Below, piece after piece: positions 43,990 through 56,600 of a stretch of DNA of 64,000 nucleotides. The notes under the pieces were generated by a model. The model did not search any database. It had not been told where the DNA came from and saw only the letters and a list, made by a program, of their open reading frames with translations. This DNA comes from Drosophila pseudoobscura. Lineage: Eukaryota; Arthropoda; Insecta; Diptera; Drosophilidae. Positions within the stretch are counted from its first letter, which is position 1; every line of letters starts with the position of its first letter. The stretch is taken from assembly GCF_009870125.1 (NCBI RefSeq), contig NC_046679.1, forward strand, positions 13,640,001 through 13,704,000. Direction: 5' to 3'. The translations under genes were made by a program, and so were the position numbers.

Positions 43990-46900
43990 ATGCTGATACG
44001 TAGAATCAAGCTACTTAAATGTCTGGGAGCACGCTGCAGCAGCTCGCACTATGTGACGACGCCAATTTTCTATGTAAACGCGGGTGAGTTCTGTGATTTC
44101 ATTTCTCCAAAAAGTTGGATAACACTAAAAATGGACCCTGTTTCAGCCCCACACATTGGCCACCTGTACTCGGCGGTGATAGCCGATGCCCACTGTCGAT
44201 ATCAGAGGCTTCGGTATCCTGCGGATGATATCCGCCTGTGTACCGGTACAGACGAGCATGGAACCAAGATCCAGCAGGCGGCAGCCAACCACAAGGTGCC
44301 TGTCGATCAGTACTGCCAGCAGATATCATCTCGCTACCGCGAAGTCTTCCAGGCGGCGCACATACAGAATGATGACTTCATACGGACCACGGAGGAGCGA
44401 CACAAGCAGGCTGTGGCCCAGTTCTGGGTAGGATGGGCGATACTGGAGATTCCTGAAACATTTTAATGTCGATTTTTGATTCACAGCGCACTCTGCACTC
44501 CCGGGGACACATCTACTCGGCTGCTTACAGCGGATGGTATTGTGTGTCCGATGAGGTATTCCTCACCGACTCTCAACTGCGTCTGGACGAGGCCAGTGGC
44601 ACGCGATACTCCCTAGAGTCGGGCCATCCCGTGGAGTGGACGGAGGAGACCAACTACATGTTCCGTCTGTCGCAGTTCCAGGACGATGTCCGGCACTGGG
44701 TCAAGCAGGAGGCGCGCATACGACCAGCCAAGTTCGAGAAGATTCTGTTGGACACGCTCAGCGAACCGCTGCCGGATGTGTCCGTGTCGCGGCCCTCGAA
44801 CCGCGTCCACTGGGCCATACCGGTGCCGGGTGATGACTCGCAAACGGTGTACGTATGGCTGGATGCGCTGGTCAACTATCTTAGCTCCTTGGGATATCCC
44901 AATGAGGAGGTAAGATCAAGCTTGAAGACTGTTGTGATAATCAACTGATTGCGATTGGTTTTTTCCCAATGCAGTTTCTGGATCACTGGCCGCCGGCCCA
45001 GCAGGTGATTGGCAAGGACATTCTTAAGTTCCATGGCATTTATTGGCCCGCATTCCTCCTGGCCGCTGGCCTCCAGCCGCCACAGCAGCTGTACGTCCAC
45101 TCGCACTGGACGGTCGACGGTCAGAAGATGTCCAAGAGCAAGCACAACGTGGTGGATCCCGTCCAGGCCGCCCAGCAGTACACCATGGAGGGCCTGCGCT
45201 ACTTTCTGCTGCGCGAGGGCGTGGCCCACAGCGATGGCAGTGAGTGACGCTATCAAGCAAGCTACCAACTAAGTTCAGTGCGACAGCAAACCGCGAAATC
45301 CTTTTGATGTCTGTGGCTTGTTCACTTTGCGGCTTGCCATTCAGAAACCTCTCCCTAAGGGTGGTTCCTTGGAGGAAAGAGATGGCCTGCGGTTATTCAA
45401 ATAGTTTTTCCATCAAATCATCAGCAAAAACTGTTTGGGGTTGTCTTGAGGTTGAGGTGTCCTGTGCCCGTGTGTATGCATATGTGAGTGACCATCTGTC
45501 GTCGTTCCGGTTACCTTTGCTTTAATTTGCATTTCAATTTTATGCCCGACTCCCCACAAACTAAAGGGAAAAGTTTTTCGGTCTGGCAGGACCTGCTGCC
45601 AAAACTGACTTTTGTTTATTTGCCTTGGAAGTTTCTCGTATCCCGGGAATCTCGTATCAGTGATTTACATAGGAGTAGGAAACGGAAACCCACCCCAGAA
45701 GCAGGACTCTCAGTTTCGTAGGGGCTCTGGCAATTGTCTGACGGATATGATTAGATCTGCCATCAATCAGGTTCCGGGAATAGCAGTTCGGGGTTCTGGC
45801 TTCCATTCAGAGCTCTTTCGAAAGCAATTAACACACTTCGATGCCCAGAGACTGATTTGTGGGGTGCCAACCTTGATTTCGATGCTTTTTGATTGATTCC
45901 CCTTCTCTCACTTCTTTTTTTTGGCTTTCAATTTGCATAACTTGTCGCCCCGCCCTCTGGTTTCTGTCTGCCAGGTCTTTAAACTTAATTTTCAATTATT
46001 GCTTGCTGGCTTTGCTTTTTCGGTGGATTTCCCAGACAGGCAGCAGATTTTCACATTTTCCTTTATTCAATTTGCGCTTGTTAATGATTTTTGTTGTTTT
46101 TGTGTGTTTTATGGCACGCTGCTTTGCGGCTAATTTAATTGCATTTTTATTGCATTTGGCCTGCAAATTAAAATAAAAAAAAAAAACGACAGTGTGCTGC
46201 CAAGAACTGCTGCAGTGCGACGGCGTCGCGCCGCTTGATTAAATTACGAAAGTTTCGAGCTCGTATTTTGCATATTTTTGGGGCCCATAAATGATTTGTG
46301 ACAGGTACATTTTGGTTTAATTCAAGCAGATGGCTGTCCACTAGGTGAATTTCCCAATCAAAAGGTTTGCTCGTAATTCGATTTGTGGCCGGTAGCTTTC
46401 GGGGGGAGAGGCTGCGGTAACGCGTTTGGACAACATCCTTAACCGCTCAGCTCAACTTTTCATTAGCAACAACGGGCGGAACTTGGGCAGCGTGCATGGA
46501 AATTGCATTTAGAATCTGATGCAACAACAGCTGCGGGTACAGGACCAAAGTCCAAAGAGCTGCTGAAGGACCTGCGTCATCTGTCTAGATAGCAAAAAAG
46601 TTTCACAGGAAATGCAAATAAGTGGAGGAGGCAGCCCTCTGGCAAAGGCAACTGTACGCTGATGCAATCAGCTTCCTCGGGGCGTTACTCAATTTATAAA
46701 TTTGAATACTTAAGCTTGTCGCTGGAGAATGCTGTTCCTTGAAGTCCTGCGGCGCCTCCTCTTGGACTGAATGGAGCTGAAGGTCGGGCAAGTTTGGTGA
46801 CAGCGCGAAACGAATTCTTCGAATCTATCAGAAGTCTATTATTATTATGGGTCTCCTTGTACCCGTTTTTTGCTAGCCTCGAGGGCAAGTATTCTTCGTC

Positions 46901-49900
46901 TTTCGCTTCCATTTGTGTGGAACATCAGTACAAGGAGGTTGGATCTAGTAATCCTCCAAGGCTTATCCTACTTCGACTTGTATCTTATGATTCTTTCTTG
47001 TGCTGCGCTACTCATCTTAGCCATTCCTCTATTCTGCTCCACCTCTAATCCTTAACTAATTCTGTTAGATTGTCGACAAGAAATTAGTGCCTGGCACCTC
47101 TACTATAACCTATACTCGTACGACCTGTGCTCACCGGCAAATTTGCATGACACCTCCGACTGGCTGTCTCCGATTGCAGCAAGGATGGTTAAATATTTGA
47201 TGGGAAAGTGTTGCCAGGCACACTCATTTATTCCCCACCCCCTGTTCCCGCCGGCCCTGTCGCCTGCTCTCCAGTTAAAGCCAAAGTTTGCTGGAAAAAT
47301 ATATAAGGGAAGAAAAGCGGGGAAAATTGTGTCAAAGTTCTGCAGGGCAAATGGCACAAAGTGGAGCAGCAATGGTAAAGCGACAAGTTATTCAGGTTAT
47401 TTAAGGTGCAGCCAGGAGGCAACCGAGAACCGAGAACCGGCAGCCGGCAACATCTAGAGTGCAGCTCGTGGGGCACGTAAAAAAGTATTATTTATATTTG
47501 GACTAGGAAGTGCAGCAGCATTTGTCTGTGGCTGGTCGGGCCTCTTTCCCTGTCACGTGTTCCCGTGTTACCGTGTTCCATGTGCAGGATGCTTGAAGTT
47601 TTGTTGCAAGTGTTGTGTGTTGTACATGTGTCCCGGTTTCCCAACCGTCTCCCAGTTTGTTGCACATGCCAGGAACTTTTGCTTTTTTGCAATTTGTAGC
47701 TGCTCACGTAAGCAGTTAAGAGTTGGCAGGACTTAAGCGCCAGCGAGGGGGGTCTCGGACAGGTAATGCCACATACAATATACAGCACGTGTTGCGGAGC
47801 CTTTTCCGAACAATTTCATTAGAAAGCAATACTCGATTGAGATGCGAGGGAGTGTGGAGCTAGAGGGGTGCCAGCTGCTAATAAACTTTGATGCGTTTTT
47901 CCATTTTCAATGGATTTACAGCCAACGGCAGCCAAACGGCTGGCAAGGCATCAAAATTCAATGCATTCAAAATGAAAAGCCAGCCCCTGCCATCCAATCG
48001 CTTCAGTTAACTGAAAATGAAAGGCTACGACTACAAATACATTTTGAAAGGAGTTCAGTGCCTGTCGGAGAGTGCCAAAGACGCAAAGGATATCCTATTT
48101 TAAATAAGAATCATATGCAGAAGTGTTTCCGTATGAAAGAGGTATTCTCCAATCGGTAGGCGTTTGAAAAATATCTTTTAAAGACTAAGAAATCATCTTA
48201 AAGTACCCTGAACGATCTCTTTGTTCCAGAGGTATTCTCAGGCCTCATTCGTCTCTTAATCCTCTCTCTGTACATGCTGCCTTGACATGAATTTGATTTC
48301 AGAAACTACAGTCTACATTCTAGTCGTCTATGCAGGTGGAACTCAACCCGACGACGCCCATTCACTCGAATTCAGGTGACTTTTGCCTGCTTCAGGTGGT
48401 AAAACTTTGTTCTTTGTGTCCCCCATTTTGCTTCTTGTTGCGCAACAATTGCATTAATGACGGAGGTAACAGTTTTGGCAGTTTCTATTTTCCCCAGAGA
48501 AAACAAAACTCCATTGCGACGTGTCTGAAACAGTAGATGAGGATTGAAAGTTCATAGAACTCCTAATGAAATCCCCCAAAAATAAATTGTGTTTATGGAA
48601 GCTTCGGTTTCGGGCAAGTTTTAATTTCATTGAAAAACCGCCAATCAAAATTGTCAGAGATTCGAAACAGGCATAATTGTTTGCCAGCAGCAATTAGCCG
48701 ATTATTGTCTCCGTACGAGGTAGTTTTAATTACCAAATGGCTGCAGAGGCAGTTGCAGCTGCAGCTGCATTTTGTGGCCCCGTTTATCGATGGCTGGAGC
48801 TATCATCAAATCCAAAATTGTTGGCGCATTTTCGGTTTGGAATTTCATTTTCATAGGTAGAAATTTTAATTAACTGGCCGCAGATGAATGGCCCTGGCAG
48901 GAATTTCAATGATTTTCGGTTGCCATTTGCCCTGTTGCATCTCTCCATAGTCCAACATACTTGAAGCAGAAGGTTATTACTTTTTTGTTTTCCAGCCAAG
49001 TATCCTTGAAGCAAAAGGTTTATTGGAGGACGTTTTCCATGTGTAATAAATTTCATATTCCCTTGAGGCAAAATACTGCAAATACTCAGAACACAGGACA
49101 TTCAATATCGGGTGCTGTTTGATTAAATACGAGCAAATAAAGCGTCCCTTAGGGCACCATCATCATGTTATACCAGCATCCCTTTACACGCTCCTTCATT
49201 CAACTCAATTTCCCCGGAACCAAGAACCAGCTAAGATTTTGCAACTATTAGCGAAGCTTAAACCCTTTCATGCTCAGCTTCTCACCCACAAAGCCACCTG
49301 CAACATTTTGTAGCAGATTTAGCGGGAAATAAGCAAAAAGGGAGAGTCTTTTCCAGCAGGCTGCTGATGTTGTTGTTAAGTTATTCGGATTTTATCCCCA
49401 CGGCGGACAGCGAGGGCAGCAGTCTTTGACCGGAGTCTCTCTGGTGGGTTGTCTGTTTCCGCTGTCCTAATCCCCCTAATGGGCGAATTTGTAAGCATTT
49501 CGTGTGGAAGTTAAATGGAAGATGAAAATATCACTCATACGACCAGTGCTCCGCTTTGAGTAGGGTTTTTCTTTTCTTTTGGGTCAACAACAGTGATAAT
49601 GCGAGGAGATCTGATTCCGTTGGCTATCCATTCATTCAGCGACAGCAGAAAGCAGTTCCTGACAAGTATTTTCTCATGGCTTCTCTCCGTACTCTCCTTT
49701 CAGACTACAGCCACGTGAAGGCCCTGCGCATCCTCAACTCGGAGATGGCGGACACTCTGGGCAATCTGTTATCACGTGCCTGTGCCAAGTCGCTGAATCC
49801 CCGCCAAGTCTATCCCCAGCCGCATGTCGAGCACTTGGCGGATCTGCTCCGGAGCGTGGATGCGGCCAAGCGTCTGCGGGACTCGCTGCTACAGCTGTCA

Positions 49901-50683
49901 GGTAAACCAAGACAGCTTCCTTGTCATTTTAATATTTAAGCAGCCCCCCTCCTCGAGCTGAAGTTGCTGCTGAAGTGTGCCTGCCTCGAGATGCTTTATA
50001 ATATGCATTTGCATCCTCATCTGCTTGGGGCTCTTCCGGCCAATCACTAGGCAGCAAGTGCACTCGAGAGTGTGGCCAAGCCATCCAAAGAGCTTGAGAG
50101 CTCAAAGTGAAGCCATCATTTTGTATATTGTATTCTGTATTCCGTATTCCGTATTCTGTCCGCTTTTGCAGAGCGATGCGAGGCGCATTATGAGTGCAAT
50201 CACTTCCACTTGGTGGCCGACACGACTATGGCTGCTCTGCATGCGGCCAACAATTTCTTTGAGAGTGCCAGGCCCTGGGAGCTAAAGACTGGTAACGAAG
50301 GCGCCAACGAGCCACGACTGGCTACCATAATCGCCATGACAATGGACGCGCTGCGGCTCTGCGGCATTGTGCTCCAGCCCATAATTCCTCAGCTGGCCAC
50401 GCGGCTGCTCGATAAGCTCAGCGTGCCCGCGTCCCAGCGCGGCTGGGATTGTTTGAACGAGAACTTTGCCAGGGACTCCATCAACAGCAGCAGCAGCAGC
50501 AGCAGCAGGAGGAGTCATGACTTGGATGGGCAGAGCAGTGCGATGCTTTTCCAGCGCATTATGGAGGAAAAGGATAAGGCAGTCCAACAGAAACCGCAAC
50601 CGCAGCCGCAGCCAGCCAAGCGAAGCAAATCGAAGAAGGAGCGCCTCAAGGCGGCCGCGACAACGATAACGACAACGTCTTAA
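43990..50683 (+). CDS. MetRS-m: Mitochondrial methionyl-tRNA synthetase
   Basis: Six exons, all in phase: 43990-44083, 44147-44427, 44487-44909, 44975-45239, 49704-49901 and 50172-50683, giving 590 residues. It charges mitochondrial tRNA-Met. The N terminus ([19 protein letters not shown]) is basic and hydroxylated, as in matrix-targeting peptides. HIGH is present in [16 protein letters not shown] and KMSKS in [10 protein letters not shown]. The connective region ([18 protein letters not shown]) lacks zinc-binding Cys pairs, as in the bacterial/mitochondrial short type. The anticodon-binding helical domain follows ([16 protein letters not shown]). The C-terminal end is variable, Ser/Gln/Lys-rich. 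Two tiny uORFs (ATG at 43964 and 43979) precede the start, the second overlapping it. AATAAA lies at 50693-50698. The symbol follows D. melanogaster usage. Confidence 0.94.
45240..49703 (+). other. 4.46-kb intron of the mitochondrial methionyl-tRNA synthetase gene
   Basis: It separates the exon with KMSKS from the anticodon-binding domain. The other four introns are 59-270 bases. The donor is ggca/gtgagt and the acceptor ctcctttcag. I see no nested gene: ORFs are short and not protein-like, and no tRNA or transposon was recognised. The texture (A/T-rich blocks, few microsatellites) resembles conserved regulatory DNA. Confidence 0.7.
50127..50158. repeat. Short tandem repeat of tattccg/tattctg units
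   Basis: About four 7-base units in the last intron of the mitochondrial methionyl-tRNA synthetase gene, directly upstream of the final acceptor. Confidence 0.65.
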
Positions 50684-50699
50684 AGTAGACGTAATAAAC

Positions 50700-53600
50700 C
50701 TAGTCCCAGAGTCAACCTACAAACCACTTGCCTTGCCGTATTTATTCATAGCCCAGTGTCTAATAAGTGCCCAAGTGGCCACAAATCACAATTTCGTTCA
50801 GCTCGGGGACTCTTCCTGCGAGTCAGATGCGAGTCTCATTAAAATCCACTTAATTATGTGCAGGAAGGAACCCAGTCCCGTCAGCAGCCTCTCACGCCGG
50901 CTCATATTCGTTGGTTCCGTAATTTATTACGCGCAATTGAAGTCAGGATCAGGTGCCATACCCGCCGCCAGGATGGGACATAATTTATAGCCAGCAATCG
51001 GCATCCAAACTTCTTACTCAAGTTTGGGGCCAAAGTTTATTTGTTAATTTATTTTAATTTCCTCAGAAAAAGCCGAAATGGAAAAAGCCCAGGCCCCGCC
51101 GAAGTGTAATCAAAATAAATGGCCATGTTGCTCTCAATCTAAGTGGAAATGCATGTTGCGAGGGGCGGTCGGAGCGGCAGTGGCAGGACTCAAGTGCAAC
51201 CATTAGAGACAAGTGCTGGCCCTGGCCCAGACAAAGCTGATTAGATTACTTGTAAGCCAATGGCCGGCCGACTTAAGATATTCTTTGCTCTCTTTTGAGC
51301 TCGAGAAAAGCGCGAAAGCTTTCCACTGGCGCAATAAGAAATGGTTTAATTAGGATTTGCTCGAGGGAGAGGGAGAGTTTGCCAACTGCACCATCAATCA
51401 AGTCTCAGCAACAGAAGTCAAAAGTTGTTGCCTTTACTTTCTTCTCGTCGCAGTACAAAGTGCACTTGATTGCGCGTTAATGGCTGATGTGCCACTCGCC
51501 ATCAGGTGCAGGTAGACCACAATTTACCTGGATGCTCGCATAGACCGACCACAGCTTTACTTCATCCGGAGAGACCTGCCAGACCATCTCTCATGGAGAG
51601 CCTGGCAATTAGCCAGCCAAAATGTGCGGGCTTTGGGCCCAGTTAACTTGCAATTTGCTGTGCGGCCTGCAGTAGAGTCCATGATGATGTTGCCCATGTT
51701 GATGCAGACACTTTAGTGTTTGCCTGAATAGCATTTCGGAAACTGACAGACTAAAGGCCATCGTTTAATTTTTTGCTGCATTTTGAAGACCAGAGAGACC
51801 AATCAAATGCAGGGGGAAATTTAATTTGATAGAAAATTTGGTAGACAGCATCAAAAGGAAAACCAAACAATGGCCAAGGTATCAAATGTACTGGCTTACT
51901 CTGGCAGAATATTTGCTTACATTTGTGTAGAATATATGCATGTGCAATCTGTTGATAGAACAATAGGGGACTTGCCACTCCCCTGAACCAGTTGTACTCA
52001 AACAAGTAGAGAAGAAAACAAAATTAATTGGAATGAAACTTTACAACAAGGCTGCTTTCAATAGCAAGAATAATGAGAGTAAACTTAAGCCTAAATATCC
52101 ATCAAACCTTCAAGAAAATATGTATCAGAATACACACCAAACTTCGTTAAACAATTTCAAAAGAAGTCCCAAACAATAGGGGAGAGTCAAGACCGAGTGA
52201 AGCTGAAGTTCTGATCAGCTTAGTGGTGGCCGCAGACCACATCTCCTTCGATCTGTTGCTGTGTGGAATTTAATATAGAACCTGTGGCAAATTTAATTTA
52301 TATGGAAAGCAAATTAAGTTGACGTTAATGAGACACAGAACAGAACAGAACGGAGCCGAGTAGTGCAGGGAAAATAAACAAGCGCATTAAAATGCTCGAC
52401 TTGTAAAAAGTTGCAAAGTTAGCAATGCAAAATGAAATTATGCAGGTCTTCCAGGCAGGCTCGTTCCTTCCTTAGGAAGTGGTCCACAGCCGGGAGCAGG
52501 TAATAAGGTTAATGATCAGTTTAAATGCTGCTTAAACTTGAAGGAAAACCTTAAGTGGCAGTGGAGGATGCTGCCCGGCCCGTCGATGTTGCGGTGGCAG
52601 GGATAACGCTGTTGCACTTTGATTAATTACAAAGTTGCTCGATGGATAGCCTTGGCGCCCCTTTGTCCGCGACAGGGCCCCACCGTACACTGCCAATGCA
52701 TAATTTAATTTGCCCGCAGCCACGTGGCGAATGCGCAATATTGTAAATGAATTAGCCCCTGTCCGGGGCTTGGATACCCCGCCCCGCACAACAAGCTTCA
52801 CCTTGTCGCCAGGGTTTGCCACCAAATTGATTTGGCCTGGCAGCTTCCTCATGCCAGAGAATACTCCTTGGCAATACTACTGGCAATATTTCTAAAACTA
52901 CGAGTTGAGAAGCATGGATGAGCAGTAGGAACCTGGGGCGATTGTGTGGAGGCAACCATTCGAGAGCAGCGCAGTGTTGATTGCTTGGAGCCATACGTAT
53001 CTCTGGACCGCTTTAATATTCCAGAGGAGTAGGGCCCACATATATCTCGGTTTCCTGATTAAACCCTCGCGTGCTGCAGCTGTGGCAAGTCCCGAGTAAT
53101 AAGCATTTGATGTTACATGTATATCAAATGTCAAATGCATGCCAGGGCAGAGTTTGCTAATCGGATTTCCTGTGAATTTATGCAAATTCAAAGGCGAAAT
53201 AATGCCAGTAAATGCATTAATGTTGGCAATTGTGCAAATTCCGTTTAACTAATTCATTAAGCCAACCCAAAAGTGCTTAATGAATCATCTCTGGCCCGGC
53301 ACAACCAAAGCTGCAGCAAGAGCAGCCACCAACAAATGTTGTAATTCCACCAATCATAGCAATTAAATATGAAAATTAAATTGAGCAAATATACAGCACT
53401 TGTTCTTGATTTCATTTCCACAAAGTTTGGTCGCATATGGATATGTGTATGTACATATATAGCACGTTATGTTTGTGTCGTTCCACTCTCAGAATATTGA
53501 AAGCTTTCTCAGAATCTTTGCGCCATTTCACTTTGCAATAAATTGGCGGAAATGAAACTGGGAACATGACTGCTACATTTCTGGGAAATATGTTAAGTAT

Positions 53601-56600
53601 ACGAACCCTTAACCCGCATTAGTGGATGCCATGCTGCTTCACATAATCTGTAATTAAATTGCACTAAAAAATTCCCACCAAATTCGTAATCCTTTAACAC
53701 AGACCCACTCACACACACACAGTGACGTGGAGGAGGACGGACTCCAACTATGTGAGTCGTTATCCCTTTTAATGAATTTTTTGCTGGACTCTGGGACTGG
53801 CTTCGAGTCCGGCCTCTGCTTTTCATTTTGCCGGGGCAGCAAAAGTTTATTTTGCTTTAACCCTCCCTTTCCCGAACCGAACCTTTTTTGCGCCAAAGTA
53901 AATATTTTACTATGCCACTATTTAAAGCATACTTTCAAGCGGCAGTCCGCACAGCTGGAAAACCACAGCAGCTGCAGGCGGTGTGGCAGTGTGGCACTGG
54001 CAACATAGCGGCAAGGAGAAAGCAGCGCAGCACAGCACAGCACAGCACGGAGAAAGCAGCAAGCGGAGCTCCTTTGAAGCAACAGCCTGGCCGCCATTTT
54101 ATTTTTGCAATATTTTTCAGGTCAAAATGTCGTAGAACTTTTATTAACTTCATGCCAAAACATGGCATCCATTCCCCCTTCGACGAGTATACGTCGTTCG
54201 GGGCTCTGTTTGCATTTTTGTTTGTGCTTGTATCTAAACATTAAAAGTAGCTTAGAGCTACTGTCGGTCGTTGGCCATAAGTGTTTGGCCCTCAAGTGGA
54301 TAAGTTATATTGGCCCAGTCAACACCCGAATGCGCTTCAAGAGGGAAATATCTTTGCATACAGGGAACTAGCCCCGGGTCCCTGGATGCCTCCTTGGTCA
54401 GTCAAGTGTGGTGGTGGAGAGACTTAATTTGGCCTGTTTTATGGAAGTGGGACTGATTTTAAAGTTTTCTCCGCTGGCCGAGTAGCACACATCCTTGGGC
54501 CACCGAGGACCTCTAATTTGGGATTCCCTTTCACTTTCCTGTGCAAACTTTTCCCTCAAGTTTAGTGTACTTTTGCCAGACTTTTCGCAGCGTAATGAGC
54601 ATAAGAATGCCCTGTGATGATGACGTTGATAGGTAGGACAAATTAATTTGCTGCACTTTTCCATGACAATGCAGAATTTATGCGAAGGAAAAGCGCCAGA
54701 CAAAGTGAAAATGAAAAATGTAATTTGAGCCAAGACAAAGGCGACGACAGGCAACAAATGGGAACAGGAAAATTAAATGCACCTTCAAAAAAGTCTCTTC
54801 GTTCCTCAGTGTATCTGTATCTTTGTGTGCCTGCCTGTCTGCCGTTGCATGCAAATATTTGACAGCAAGTTAAATGGCGTCGCAGTGGAACTTTTCTGCC
54901 GTTTCCGGCGCCTGGTAAGTGTCCTACAATCGGCGTTGCTAATGTTGTTTGCCCCCTCATAACGGCTCCCATAATCGGTGCCCTCAACATCAACAGAGAA
55001 GGAAGGCAGTCCCCTGGGGAGGACAGAACCAGGACCCGTTCTCGAGGGTAAGTAAGCCGCTTGTAATTTTCACACTGGGACACCAGCAGCGCCTTGGGCT
55101 GGCACTGGCTCAGTCTCTGGCTCTGGCTCTTTCTCCTGCTCCTGCTCCAGCTCCTCTTCAGGATGCTTCTGTTCCTGCACACCAATCACCATGCATATTA
55201 ATGACTTTGAGCCCTGCCCTGCCAGAGAACTCGTTCGTCATGCGGCCCATTTGACTTGCAAAACGATCAAATGAATCAACGATACTTGCAATTTCCGCGA
55301 CGACTCCTTGCGCGAGTGCTCCCCGGAATGCGGGAAATGAATCAGGAGGAGCAATGACAGCGGAAGTGGATGCAGCAGCGGCTTACACATGAAGCACTCA
55401 AAGAGCTCAACGAGGGGGGCACAATGACAGCCACACAAAAGGCATCACGAAGTGGATGGCGGCGGCAAGATATCCCCTTTGATTTACCAATCGAAGGAAG
55501 TACCAGATGAGGTCCTTACTGAGGAAGCGAGAGGAAGTGTCCAGTAGGGCAAAGAATGGATGAAAAACATCTCCGCGCATTCCCGGAATCAAGACGTACT
55601 CCAGGAAGATGAGCCAAAAAGTACTCTAAGTTTCTTAAGCTTTTCCAATTTATAATTGATGACGCGTTGCCATAACACATCCCATCGCTCAGAAGACTGC
55701 ACTCTCCCAGAGAAATCATTATCCGATGGCATTTTCATGCATTGGCCACTAATGACAGCCGCTCAGAGTTTCTGTCGAAAGGAAGCCAATTAAAAATGAA
55801 ACACACAATGATAAAGATTACATTTCTGTGACAATAAATCCACTTGACTTACTTCGCATATGCTCTGAAGGATCTGGAGTCTGCGGGAACAGTGGGTCAG
55901 AGCAGACTCTCGAAATAAAGGAATTGGCCTCCTCCCCCCACTGCCACTGCCACATGTTGAGCGGCTTTAAATGTTTTATTTTTCGTTTGTTTGTCTCTGA
56001 TTTCTTTTTGGCTTTCAGATGATATAAGGGACGGGGCACTGGGCCGGAAATGAAATAAAAGAAGCAACAGCCAGACATTTTGTTGCTACAAAAAACGGAG
56101 ATGAAATAAGACAACTAAATAAAAATAAAATCAAATACGTGCGGGGGCGTTGCGAGCATAAATCTCATCAATCAAATGGAATTGTGCGCATAAAGTTATC
56201 GGCTCAACTTACAGCAGATAATTCCACCCGACCCACTGTCTCACCGGATCCCCCTTCGGCCCGTCGCCGCGTCTCCGTCTGTTGGGGCAATTTGAGTTTA
56301 TTGTTTCAATCTGTTAAGGCAACCCCAGGGTCTGGGGTGAAGTGGAGGTGGAGTGCTCGTAGCACTGAACAGGGGAGAGCTGCAGCTGTCCTCGACTTGG
56401 CTGCTTTTAGCACTCAAATAGATGCACTGGGAGAAATAAATGAAGGGCTTCAAAAGGCCATAGAGAATGATCCACTAAAGGGTTATAGTCGATACTTTGT
56501 ATTTATCTTTTATCGCATGCAAGCGCACTATTCCCTCTTGTGGTATGTATTACATACATATCTCATTGAAAACATAATCCAAAATGTCCAAAAAATACTG

